Shown: in pieces, positions 1-6,466 of the stretch | Position numbering within the stretch: position 1 is the stretch's first letter | Layout: every line of letters starts with the position of its first letter | DNA from: Gallionellaceae bacterium | Lineage (GTDB): Bacteria > Pseudomonadota > Gammaproteobacteria > Burkholderiales > Gallionellaceae | DNA: 22,910 bases | Reading direction: 5' to 3' | Assembly (NCBI GenBank): GCA_003445795.1 | Contig: DMCN01000007.1 | Span: 1-22,910, forward strand | Made by a program: the position numbers and the translations under genes | The notes under the pieces: generated by a model | What the model saw: the letters and a program-made list of their open reading frames with translations, nothing else | Databases searched by the model: none | Told to the model about the DNA's origin: nothing

Positions 1-209
1 CGGACGCCATCCATAGCGGCATGCTGCGCGCCACGCTGGGCGCGGTGCGCCACCAGTTCGGTTTGTTGCTGGCACAGCACAGCGAAGTGCGCTGCCTGCT
101 CGGCGGCGGCGAGGCGGAAGTGGTGGCAGAACATCTCGACCTGCCGCTGGAGCGGGTGGATAACCTGGTATTGCAGGGCTTGCAGATCATCGGAGAGAAC
201 AAGGCATGA
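1..209 (+). CDS. coaX: Type III pantothenate kinase, C-terminal part (partial at window edge)
   Basis: The reading frame is open from base 3 and ends at TGA 207-209; its start lies upstream of the window. The visible 68 residues include the AIHSGML segment, a glycine-rich LGGGEAEVVAEHL segment and the ending VDNLVLQGLQII. These match the C-terminal region of CoaX, the type III pantothenate kinase that phosphorylates pantothenate in the first step of coenzyme A synthesis in the cytoplasm. The stop overlaps the start of the SPOR-domain gene by ATGA, an order common in Betaproteobacteria, where birA usually precedes coaX. The identification rests on recognised C-terminal motifs only, since the catalytic N-terminal half is not in view. 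Confidence 0.82.
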   Translation, partial: DAIHSGMLRATLGAVRHQFGLLLAQHSEVRCLLGGGEAEVVAEHLDLPLERVDNLVLQGLQIIGENKA

Positions 210-1036
210 CGAAGTGGATCGTGGGATTGTTGCTGCTGGCCAATCTGGCGCTGTTCGGCTGGATGCGCTGGGGCGGCGCGCTGACCGTGGATGTCGATGC
301 GGCTTTGGCGCAGGCGCCATTGAACGCGGACAAGGTCCAATTGCTGGAATATCTGCCTGCCTCCGCAGTGGCGCCCGCTTCGAGCGTGCTGCCTGGCGTA
401 CCCTTGCCTTTGTCTCCCACTCCGGTGCTTCCGCCGCCGCCAACCCAGATACCGCCCGCATCAGCACCGGCTGCCTTGCCGGCGGCAACTGCAACTGTCG
501 CGCCGACAGCGCGCAGCCTCCCCGCGCTCGCTCCGGTGCCGGAAGTGGCAAAGGTCGCAGCGCCGAAACCCGCCAATTGCGTCGAATGGGGCGAGTTTGC
601 CGGCAGCGATCTGGTGCGGGCGCGCGAATCGCTGGCGACACTCAAGCTGGGCAGGGATCTCAGTGAGCGTACCGTGGAGCAGGATCATGGCTTCTGGGTC
701 TATATCCCGCCGCAAAAGAACCGCGCCAATGTGGACAGGAAGATCGCGCAATTGAAAGAGCGCGGGGTGAATGATTACTTCGTCGTGCAGGAAAAAGGGA
801 AATGGCTGAACGCGGTCTCGCTGGGGGTATTCAAGAGCGAAGAGGCTGCTCAGAAGTTCCTGTCGGCATTGCGCGCCAAGGACGTGCGCACCGCCAGGGT
901 CGGTGAGCGCAAGAGCAGATTGCGCTATACCATCTTCATCATGAAGGAGCTCGACTCCGGCACCTCGGACAAGCTGGGCGTGCTGCAAAAGGAGTTCCCG
1001 GACAGCGAACTCAAGCTATCGGCATGCGGAATTTGA
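206..1036 (+). CDS. SPOR-domain inner-membrane protein
   Basis: This 276-residue protein has an N-terminal membrane anchor (residues 4-20), then a long Pro/Ala-rich linker (about 50-120). A folded C-terminal part of about 155-240 (GFWVYIPP, LKERGVNDYFVV, AVSLGVFKSEEAAQKFL) has the pattern of a SPOR domain, which binds denuded septal peptidoglycan. The topology predicts a short cytoplasmic tail, a transmembrane helix and a periplasmic SPOR domain. Two cysteines (125 and near the C terminus) could form a periplasmic disulfide. ATG 206 overlaps the coaX stop by 4 nt, so the two are probably translationally coupled. Whether it acts in division is inference from the domain. Confidence 0.8.
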   Translation: MTKWIVGLLLLANLALFGWMRWGGALTVDVDAALAQAPLNADKVQLLEYLPASAVAPASSVLPGVPLPLSPTPVLPPPPTQIPPASAPAALPAATATVAPTARSLPALAPVPEVAKVAAPKPANCVEWGEFAGSDLVRARESLATLKLGRDLSERTVEQDHGFWVYIPPQKNRANVDRKIAQLKERGVNDYFVVQEKGKWLNAVSLGVFKSEEAAQKFLSALRAKDVRTARVGERKSRLRYTIFIMKELDSGTSDKLGVLQKEFPDSELKLSACGI

Positions 1037-1117
1037 CAGGAGGGGGTGAAATCAGCAAAATGCCGCCCTTCCTTGAAGAGCGCGGGCCGGTAACAGCGGT
1101 TCGACACGCAAGATTTC

Positions 1118-1194
1118 GGTGATATAGCTCAGTTGGTTAGAGCACAGCACTCATAATGCTGGGGTCGGTGGTTCAAGTCCACCTATCACCACCA
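1118..1194 (+). tRNA. tRNA-Met (CAT), elongator; likely integration site of the element
   Basis: The 77 nt fold as a complete cloverleaf: acceptor GGTGATA pairs with TATCACC, the D arm is GCTC/GAGC, the anticodon stem CAGCA/TGCTG encloses loop CTCATAA, the T arm is GGTGG TTCAAGT CCACC, and the 3' ACCA is encoded. The D-arm and anticodon-arm sequence resembles elongator tRNA-Met rather than initiator. A CAT tRNA could also be lysidine-modified tRNA-Ile2, which is less likely from the stem sequences. The integrase gene lies just downstream in the same orientation, as expected for an attL at a tRNA 3' end. Confidence 0.93.
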
Positions 1195-1206
1195 GTACAA
1201 TAGAAT

Positions 1207-1231
1207 AAAGCCCCGCTAGTCGGGGCTTTTT
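1207..1231 (+). terminator. Rho-independent terminator after tRNA-Met
   Basis: AAAGCCCCG and CGGGGCTTT form a GC-rich hairpin around a short CTAGT loop, followed by a run of T. It begins 12 nt after the tRNA CCA and probably ends the host tRNA transcript. Confidence 0.85.
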
Positions 1232-1280
1232 CTCGCCCATATCCAGCGAGCCCCTTAATCTATCGGCCTTTGCGCCATTC

Positions 1281-1379
1281 TCAGGCTGTGTCAGGTTGTG
1301 TCACGATTTCTCAGTCTTTCCCACGTCATTGCGGGTAATGGAATGGGTAATTTCCTCTGTTTTGGTATAGTGTGGGTAA
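1281..1379. promoter_or_regulatory. int promoter region: Repeat cluster upstream of the integrase: putative arm-type integrase sites and promoter
   Basis: A 10-bp tandem repeat, TCAGGCTGTG then TCAGGTTGTG, lies at 1281-1300. Three copies of GGGTAA follow at 1333-1338, 1345-1350 and 1374-1379. A -10-like TATAGT lies at 1366-1371, without a good -35 box. Short repeats between a tRNA attachment site and a P4-type integrase are typical arm-binding sites for the integrase or its excisionase. The last GGGTAA lies at the expected transcription start, so binding there could repress int. The function is inferred. Confidence 0.4.
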
Positions 1380-1402
1380 CGAACTACCTTGGCGAGGCGC
1401 AA

Positions 1403-2668
1403 ATGGGCAAGTTAAGCGATAAAGAAATCCGGGCCGCAAAACCATCCGAAAAGCAGTACAAGCTAACTGATGGGGATGGCCTGATCTTGGTGGTAAGAAC
1501 AACAGGCGCGAAGCTCTGGCAGTTGCGCTACCGCTTTGGCGGCAAGGAAAAAACGTTATCGATTGGCGAGTACCCATTGGTGCCGCTCGCTACTGCCCGA
1601 GAGAATGCTTTTAAGGCCCGGCAATCTATTCGCGAGGGTGTTGATCCTTCGGCAGCTAAACAGGCGGCCAGGGCGGCTTTGGCGATGCAGTCTGAGCAGA
1701 AGCAACATGATGCCCGATCAGTATTTGAGGTTGTCGCTCGTGAGTGGTTTGAAAAACATCGTTTGAGCCTGAAGTGGGAAGACAACCACTCAAGCAAGAT
1801 TCTTGGTCGCCTTGAAAAGGACATCTTTCCTTGGCTGGGAAAGCGTCCAGTCGCTGAAATTACTGCTCCAGAGCTGCTTTCTGTGATTCGAAAGATTGAG
1901 GCTCGTGGCGCATTGGAAACGGCTCATCGCGCCCTATCGGAGTGTGGCAGGGTCTTCCGTTATGCTGTTGCTTCTGGTTTGGCAGAACGGGATCCATCGG
2001 GAGATTTGAAGGGAGCGCTTCCTCCTTACCGCAAAGACAATCATTTTGCAGCGATCACAGATCCTAAAGTAGTCGGCGAACTGCTTCGCGACATTGAGGG
2101 TTATAGCGGAACACATGTGGTACGAGCGGCTTTTGCTCTGTCGCCACGTGTGTTTCTGAGGCCAGGTGAATTGCGCAAGCTCGAGTGGGAGTGGATCGAC
2201 TTCGAGTCTGCGATGATCACAGTTCCTCCCTCGGCTCATAAGACTGGCAAAAAAACGCAGGCACCTCACCTGGTTCCTTTGAGTCGACAGGCAATTCAAA
2301 TCCTGAAAGAAATTCAGCCTCTCACTGGTAACGGCAAATTCGTTTTCCCAAGCGAAAGAGATAAGAATCGTCCTATGTCCGATAACGGCGTGCGTTCAGC
2401 AATGCGGCGCATGGGTTGGACGGGAGAGGAAATGACTCCGCATGGCTTTCGTGCATTGGCAAGCACGATCCTGGATAACCTCGGCTACAAACAAGAATGG
2501 ATCGAGCGGCAGTTAGCTCATGACGAACATAACAAGGTGAAGGCGGCGTACAAGAGAGATCTATTTCTCATGTATCTACCCGAGCGAAAGAGGATGATGG
2601 CCGAGTGGTCCGACTATTTAGATGCATTGAGGAATGGTGCAAGCGTGATCCCATTCAAGGTCGCGTGA
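1403..2668 (+). CDS. int: P4-family tyrosine integrase
   Basis: The 421-residue site-specific recombinase should integrate and excise the element at tRNA-Met. Residues 1-85 form the DUF4102 arm-binding domain (MGKLSDKEIRAAKP, KLWQLRYRFGGKEKTLSIGEYP). A core-binding segment follows at about 105-205. The catalytic residues are Arg253 (FLRPGELR), a Lys around 280-284, His347 and Arg350 (TPHGFRA), His373 (LAHDE) and nucleophile Tyr383 (AAYKRD). The open frame extends to 1298, but ATG 1403 gives the family's usual N terminus, and the extra 35 residues fall in the repeat-rich leader. Length and residues are complete, so it should be active. Its place next to the tRNA 3' end marks the left end of the element. 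Confidence 0.93.
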   Translation: MGKLSDKEIRAAKPSEKQYKLTDGDGLILVVRTTGAKLWQLRYRFGGKEKTLSIGEYPLVPLATARENAFKARQSIREGVDPSAAKQAARAALAMQSEQKQHDARSVFEVVAREWFEKHRLSLKWEDNHSSKILGRLEKDIFPWLGKRPVAEITAPELLSVIRKIEARGALETAHRALSECGRVFRYAVASGLAERDPSGDLKGALPPYRKDNHFAAITDPKVVGELLRDIEGYSGTHVVRAAFALSPRVFLRPGELRKLEWEWIDFESAMITVPPSAHKTGKKTQAPHLVPLSRQAIQILKEIQPLTGNGKFVFPSERDKNRPMSDNGVRSAMRRMGWTGEEMTPHGFRALASTILDNLGYKQEWIERQLAHDEHNKVKAAYKRDLFLMYLPERKRMMAEWSDYLDALRNGASVIPFKVA

Positions 2669-2718
2669 GTTAGCAGCCCAGATTTGATCAGGGTCAGAAT
2701 GAAAGCAAGAAGAAACCA

Positions 2719-3672
2719 ATGAGCAAACCACCGACTATGCAGGAGGTCGCGCGCAACGCCGCAGCGGCCGACGTGTTCCGACTAATGGCTTCCGAGGATA
2801 AGGGGGCGAAGTTCGTCGAGGACTTGCGCAACCTGCCCGACGCAGCGCTGACCATGATGGGGAGGCTAAGCGGGGTTCCCGAGAATCAGCTGCAAATCTT
2901 TCGAGCCATGATTCGAAACGAGGACAACGAATTTACGCGAGGACTCGACCAAGTGGGTGGATTGCTGCAGCCGGGTGACGTAATTCTGATGACTAGTAAC
3001 CAAGCCTTGGCAAGCGCCCAGAGGGCACTGTATAAAAATGCGAAGTCTAGTCATGTCGTTCTTGTGCACACGGACTTCATCTGCATAGACGCAGTCCCTA
3101 AGAAAGGGGTGTCAAACCGGATCGTCTCGGAGGTTCTTGCTGATGCCGAACCGGGATGGCGCGTAATACGGCACAAGTCGGTTGGCCAGGCCAACACCGA
3201 CGGCATCATGAGGGCTTGCACCTTCTACTTGGCGCAGCCCTACTTGATCCTTCCGTCCAAGAAATCGGCCACGAATTTCGCCTACTGCTCAGAACTGGCG
3301 AGGAAGGTTTACCGGGACGTCGGCGTGACCAACAGCGGCATCCCCGACAAAAGTATCATTGCCCCGGCGCATTTCGACCAGCTGGCTGACGAACATGCCG
3401 AATGGATGAATGTCACAGACTCCGCGCGCCCTGCCATCGAGTTTTGCCAGAACTACCCGGAACTGGTACGTATGATCACCAAGCTGTTCATAGACGGGCT
3501 CAAACTGAACCGGCAACGCTTCGAGGATAGAACCAAGCAGCTTGCCGAGATTCAGCGCCTCGCCAAGGCTGGGAAGATCACCAAGGAGCAAGCCAAGGAG
3601 GCCACGGCGCAAATCCGGGAGATTGAACGCAACATGAACCACACCTTCTGGGACGTGAGGCGGAAGTCATAA
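2719..3672 (+). CDS. Permuted NlpC/P60-like (YiiX/DUF830-type) predicted cysteine hydrolase
   Basis: This 317-residue protein has no signal peptide or membrane segment. Residues 82-91 (LLQPGDVILM), 109-122 with His112 (KSSHVVLVH) and 187-199 with Cys190 (YCSELARKVY) follow the order of circularly permuted NlpC/P60 enzymes (YiiX/DUF830, LRAT-like): a GD-strand, then catalytic His, then Cys. Such enzymes cleave or transfer acyl or amide groups on peptides or lipids; the substrate here is unknown. An N-terminal helical region (1-80) and a C-terminal coiled-coil region (about 250-310, rich in Lys, Gln and Glu) flank the domain and may mediate partner binding. The gene starts 50 nt after int, with only a weak AGAAG ribosome site. 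It is probably cargo; an effector or defence role is inference. Confidence 0.7.
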   Translation: MSKPPTMQEVARNAAAADVFRLMASEDKGAKFVEDLRNLPDAALTMMGRLSGVPENQLQIFRAMIRNEDNEFTRGLDQVGGLLQPGDVILMTSNQALASAQRALYKNAKSSHVVLVHTDFICIDAVPKKGVSNRIVSEVLADAEPGWRVIRHKSVGQANTDGIMRACTFYLAQPYLILPSKKSATNFAYCSELARKVYRDVGVTNSGIPDKSIIAPAHFDQLADEHAEWMNVTDSARPAIEFCQNYPELVRMITKLFIDGLKLNRQRFEDRTKQLAEIQRLAKAGKITKEQAKEATAQIREIERNMNHTFWDVRRKS

Positions 3673-3673
3673 C

Positions 3674-3722
3674 GCGAGTGCATGAATTCATGCACTCGCA
3701 ACTTCATAAGTGCATGAATTCA
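3674..3722. repeat. 26-bp perfect palindrome plus a 14-bp direct repeat
   Basis: Positions 3674-3699 form a perfect palindrome centred between 3686 and 3687, with half-site GCGAGTGCATGAA. The inner motif AGTGCATGAATTCA (3677-3690) recurs directly at 3709-3722, 32 bp away (about three helical turns). No T-run follows, so it is not a standard terminator. Position just upstream of a promoter-like TTGACA (3747-3752) suggests an operator for a dimeric regulator. Confidence 0.65.
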
Positions 3723-3781
3723 AATAGTAAACATTGCTGAAATTTGTTGACACTGACTGAGTTCATGTGCAAACTTTTGAC

Positions 3782-4138
3782 ATGATCAATTCACGCGACA
3801 AGGTATCTGAGCGACTTCGATCCACATGGCCGTGGTTCGTCGGGATGTCGATAGCCTCCGTGTTCATCGTGATGTTATTGGGGGCGCTATATCTGGATTG
3901 TGTTCACGCATCATTCTGGGTTGGTGTTGCCACTATTACTTTCGCAATCATAGCTGCGCTGTCAGTTCTGTGGACTCCTTATTGGGTCGCAATGGGAGTC
4001 ATGATGATTTTGCCGTCGTCGAAAGGCGGAGCATTCGCCACCAAGATTACCGGCTTAAGGGAATCAATTGTCCACGCTCCACTCCCTGTCCCCTTAGATC
4101 CTCCTCGTCACCCCCTCGCGCTCCGCGAGGCTCGATAA
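3782..4138 (+). CDS. Small hydrophobic membrane protein, unknown function
   Basis: The frame encodes 118 residues from ATG 3782, or 123 from GTG 3767. Two strongly hydrophobic stretches are visible: WPWFVGMSIASVFIVMLLGA, and a longer one from FWVGVATITF to MGVMMIL that could cross the membrane once or twice. The C-terminal 40 residues are Pro/Arg-rich and look poorly conserved. Neither start has a clear ribosome site. A TTGACA at 3747-3752 with a poor -10 (CAAACT, 17-bp spacing) would start transcription at about the ATG 3782, implying a leaderless mRNA. The function is not recognised. The hydrophobic pattern makes it likely to be a real protein, but the start is uncertain. Confidence 0.45.
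   Translation: MINSRDKVSERLRSTWPWFVGMSIASVFIVMLLGALYLDCVHASFWVGVATITFAIIAALSVLWTPYWVAMGVMMILPSSKGGAFATKITGLRESIVHAPLPVPLDPPRHPLALREAR
4114..4130. repeat. Hairpin CCTCGCG/CGCGAGG at the 3' end of the membrane-protein gene
   Basis: A 7-bp GC stem with a CTC loop lies just inside the stop codon. It lacks a T-run on either strand, so it is at best a weak or Rho-assisted terminator or an mRNA-stabilising hairpin. Confidence 0.4.
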
Positions 4139-4214
4139 TTCCGCACCAGCCTATTTAGGCGACCTCGCGAAAAGCGCGCAATTTTATTGCGGTTAACGCA
4201 CATGCGAGGGTTAC

Positions 4215-4415
4215 ATGTATTTGCCACTTACCAGTGTCAAGCAAAGATGCACGCTGTCCACATCGACAATTTATCGTCTCATTAAAAAAAATTTATTCCC
4301 TGCGCCAGTCCGATTGTCACCTGGGCGTGTGGCGTGGCGTGAATCGGACGTGGAAAAATGGGAGCAGAATCCTAGCCACGCCACGTTAGCGCAGGAGGTC
4401 AATAATGACCGGTGA
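4215..4415 (+). CDS. AlpA-family DNA-binding regulator
   Basis: The 66-residue protein has the AlpA / phage excisionase-like HTH pattern: LPLTSVKQRCTLSTSTIYRLIKKNLFPAPVRLSPGRVAWRESDVEKWE, with recognition helix around STIYRLI and a wing ending in the Arg/Trp/Trp pattern. AlpA proteins in P4-like elements activate int or act as excision directionality factors. The gene overlaps the next one by 11 nt, so the two are coupled. The ribosome site before ATG 4215 is only a modest GAGGG. Its target may be the repeats upstream of int, which is inference. Confidence 0.8.
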   Translation: MYLPLTSVKQRCTLSTSTIYRLIKKNLFPAPVRLSPGRVAWRESDVEKWEQNPSHATLAQEVNNDR

Positions 4416-4932
4416 CGCTAGCGGTCTATGCGATCTCATCGTGACCGAAAAGGAAATGGCCGAATACCTCGGCAAGGCACCCTCGACCGTACGAGCGCGG
4501 GCGCACACAGGTATGTTGCCTCCGTTTTATAAGCCGGGGCTACACAAGCTATTTTTGCGCCCTGTTGCTGACGCCTGGATACGGTCTGACTATAACCATA
4601 ACACGTCAAAGATCAGGATAGATCTAAGTCCCTACCCCGCATTACTGACTGCCAAGGATCTAGCGAATGTACTCAGGGTGTCAACTAACAGGATCTACTT
4701 CCTCTCCACCAAACAACCATCGCAATTGCCGCCACGTCGCGGCACAGAGTGTGCAGCCCAAGATCTGGTCATGTGGCTGGCCAAGGGGGCTGGGGTCGCT
4801 GACCTTGTTGAGGTGGTCACACGGCCAATCGAGGTCTCACCACGTTTGTTGGCGGCTAACGCATCCTTGGTCGCGCTCACACAACAGCTACAGCAGTCAC
4901 CAGCATTGAAATCAAGCGGGAGGGGCAGATGA
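4405..4932 (+). CDS. Protein with two excisionase-type HTH segments
   Basis: The 175-residue protein appears to contain two copies of a small DNA-binding fold. The first (about 12-60: VTEKEMAEYLGKAPSTVRARAHTGMLPPF, then LFLRPVADAWI) and the second (about 80-126: LTAKDLANVLRVSTNRIYFLS, then LPPRRGTECAAQDLVMWL) share the helix-turn-helix plus wing plus W-helix layout of excisionase/MerR-like domains. A strong AGGAGG lies 7-8 nt before ATG 4405, inside the 3' end of the AlpA-like gene. The stop overlaps the next gene by ATGA. A tandem arrangement suggests binding of two adjacent half-sites. It could be an excisionase or a transcription regulator for the replication gene. Confidence 0.6.
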   Translation: MTGDASGLCDLIVTEKEMAEYLGKAPSTVRARAHTGMLPPFYKPGLHKLFLRPVADAWIRSDYNHNTSKIRIDLSPYPALLTAKDLANVLRVSTNRIYFLSTKQPSQLPPRRGTECAAQDLVMWLAKGAGVADLVEVVTRPIEVSPRLLAANASLVALTQQLQQSPALKSSGRGR

Positions 4933-5459
4933 GGCAGCGAACCATCAGCGATTCGTTCTGGCGTGACCCGCGCACGAGTGATTTGAGCCAGGAAGAAAAG
5001 GCAACTCTACTTTACTACCTCACGTCCCCATCATCGAACATCATTGGTGTGTACCAAATCGTGTGGCGAATCGGTGCTGCCGAGATGGGGTGGACAAGCG
5101 AGCAGCTGATAACGGTTACTGAGCGCCTGCAATGTAAGGAACTGATCAGATTTAACCATGACGGTTGGATATGGGTCAGGGTGTGGTGGACTCACAATTC
5201 GCCTGCCGGCGCTTTCTCACCAAAGCTGCGCCAAAATGCCTGCAAGCAAATTCAGGCTATCCCAACAGACTGGAGAGACGAATACCTTGAAAGCCTGCGT
5301 GTTCATGGTCTTGATAGGGTATCGATAGGGTATCAAAGCCCTATCGATACCCTGCGTCCTAATAGTAGTTGTATCTATAACAATAACGCGAGCAATTCAG
5401 CGAATGAGCAGAGGGGAGCTGGATTGGCAAAGGCGAAAGAAATTTTGGGAATGCCGTAA
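4929..5459 (+). CDS. Predicted replication-initiator-like protein with internal iteron-like repeat
   Basis: The 176-residue protein begins RQRTISDSFWRDPRTSDLSQEEKATLLYYLTSPSSNIIGVYQI. It continues with a winged-helix-like part to about residue 95 (GWTSEQLITVTERLQCKELIRF, then WIWVRVWW). This resembles the N-terminal DNA-binding domains of phage replisome organisers. Residues 140-176 are Asn/Ser-rich and probably disordered. Codons 130-142 consist of iteron-like repeats and an inverted repeat (see separate entry). That recalls lambda O, whose gene contains its own origin. It is the last gene of a coupled alpA-HTH-rep unit. The replication role is inferred; a regulator is the alternative. Confidence 0.5.
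   Translation: MRQRTISDSFWRDPRTSDLSQEEKATLLYYLTSPSSNIIGVYQIVWRIGAAEMGWTSEQLITVTERLQCKELIRFNHDGWIWVRVWWTHNSPAGAFSPKLRQNACKQIQAIPTDWRDEYLESLRVHGLDRVSIGYQSPIDTLRPNSSCIYNNNASNSANEQRGAGLAKAKEILGMP
5313..5353. repeat. Tandem iteron-like repeats and 15-bp inverted repeat inside the replication-like gene (candidate origin)
   Basis: GATAGGGTATC occurs twice in direct tandem (5313-5323 and 5324-5334). An overlapping perfect inverted repeat has arms of 15 bp at 5316-5330 and 5339-5353 (core GGGTATCGATAGGG and CCCTATCGATACCC) around an 8-nt spacer. AT-rich sequence follows (about 5359-5392). Repeats in a replication gene followed by AT-rich DNA are a known origin layout; its function here is inferred. 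Confidence 0.55.
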
Positions 5460-5463
5460 CCAG

Positions 5464-5493
5464 GAAAAAAGAAAACCGGCCTGAGGCCGGTTT
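5464..5493 (-). terminator. Terminator at the end of the conjugation operon (possibly bidirectional)
   Basis: AAACCGGCC (5473-5481) and GGCCGGTTT (5485-5493) form a 9-bp hairpin around TGA. Read on the - strand it is followed by a T-rich tail (TCTTTTTT), as for a strong intrinsic terminator. On the + strand the tail is only TTTA, so termination of the left module may be weaker. It sits between convergent genes. Confidence 0.85.
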
Positions 5494-5517
5494 AGGCAGG
5501 GCAGAATGAGGGGCGGG

Positions 5518-6114
5518 TTATTTGTAGTCAGAAGCGGCATCAGCATTGCTTTTCATTTTTCCTTCCTTAAAGTCCTGCATCCGTTGAATGATCTGTTGGA
5601 CTGCCGTTTTGTTGAAACAAGTCCTGAAATCGAGTGGGCCTGCAGCCTGAGTGTTGTCATCAACACTACCTGGTCGGAACATCCCAAACAGCTTCTTCCC
5701 AGGTTGGATACAGATCACGTAGCTGTTGCCGGCCAGCGTTTTGTTCGTCTGGAATTCGTACCTGTTCCAATAGTCGAACAGGCCAAAATCGAAACCTCGA
5801 ACCACGCCAATTTCCTTGTTGAGATCATCACCACGCTGTTGAGCCAGCTCGGCCCACTTCATGTACTTCGTGAGCATTTCAATGTTCGTATCAACATTGT
5901 CAGTTGATACGCCAAACCTGGTTTTGCCCATCATGGTGTCACCCTGAAAAATCAGAGCGACTTTGGATCCGGTCGGAAATTGCTTGATGTCGTGTTTGAA
6001 CCCAAAGTCAGGATCGTTCGGCAAGATGTCTGCAGAGGCGGCCGGCGCAGTGGAAAGCGTGATGGCTGCGAGAACGAAAAGGACTTCAATCAATCTGGCA
6101 AACTTGTTTTTCAT
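5518..6114 (-). CDS. Secreted protein of the conjugation operon, unknown function
   Basis: The 198-residue protein has a clear Sec signal peptide (basic MKNKFAR, hydrophobic core VLFVLAAITL, likely cleavage after PAASA around residue 28). The mature part has two cysteines, in YVICIQPG and DFRTCFNK, that could form a disulfide. A periplasmic location is therefore expected. It is the last gene of the tra/trb operon; ATG 6114 is 2 nt from the upstream stop, with an AAGGA ribosome site inside the upstream gene. It matches no conjugation family I recognise. Being periplasmic and within a tra/trb operon, it could be a pilus-assembly or surface/entry-exclusion accessory, which is inference. Confidence 0.7.
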   Translation of the reverse strand: MKNKFARLIEVLFVLAAITLSTAPAASADILPNDPDFGFKHDIKQFPTGSKVALIFQGDTMMGKTRFGVSTDNVDTNIEMLTKYMKWAELAQQRGDDLNKEIGVVRGFDFGLFDYWNRYEFQTNKTLAGNSYVICIQPGKKLFGMFRPGSVDDNTQAAGPLDFRTCFNKTAVQQIIQRMQDFKEGKMKSNADAASDYK

Positions 6115-6116
6115 CG

Positions 6117-6461
6117 TTATTCCTTATGAGGGGTTGTGGGGTTAAGTTCCATGGAAAATGGAAACGTTCGAAGCGGACAAGTTGCGCAGGCCTTGTCTCG
6201 TCGATCAGCGGCTATGATGAAATTGAGAAGGGCTTCTTGATACATGGCTTGCATTGCCATTCTGGTCTGACCAGGCTGTACCGAAATCTCCAGATGTTGG
6301 CCAAGGAACTCGGCAATCTGCTCATATGTGTAGCCCTCTGATCTCATCACCTTCAGGATCGCCTCAATTCTTTTTCTCTGCTCCTGCTCATCACCATCGA
6401 GAACAGAGATCTGAGACCTTAGAAACAGCTTCGCAAAGTCAATTTTCTTCCGGGTATCCAT
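6117..6461 (-). CDS. Small HTH-like cytoplasmic protein, unknown function
   Basis: From ATG 6461 it encodes 114 residues; a GTG at 6485 would add 8 residues and overlap the upstream gene. The ATG lies 5 nt past the upstream TAG. The middle (RIEAILKVMRSEGYTYEQIAEFLGQHLEI) has a helix-turn-helix pattern like those in TraK/MobC-type relaxosome accessories, with an acidic/basic helical N-terminal part before it. It ends with a CxxC (CATC) near the C terminus. The same helical pattern (repeated residues, then an IKDVHKVLADNGF-type turn) occurs in the traK-like gene of this operon, so it may be a second DNA-binding relaxosome or regulatory protein. No firm family assignment. Confidence 0.6.
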   Translation of the reverse strand: MDTRKKIDFAKLFLRSQISVLDGDEQEQRKRIEAILKVMRSEGYTYEQIAEFLGQHLEISVQPGQTRMAMQAMYQEALLNFIIAADRRDKACATCPLRTFPFSMELNPTTPHKE

Positions 6462-6466
6462 GAGGG

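Noticed and set aside
461..988. Long - strand open frame opposite the SPOR gene.
   Set aside because: It is a GC-rich shadow of a real gene, without ribosome site or domain.
1298..1402. N-terminal extension of the integrase.
   Set aside because: It covers the repeat/promoter region, and the family start MGKLSDKEIRAAKP is at 1403.
3826..4158. Alternative + frame overlapping the membrane-protein gene.
   Set aside because: Its composition is Arg/Ser/Cys-rich without any fold-like pattern; the other frame has clear membrane segments.
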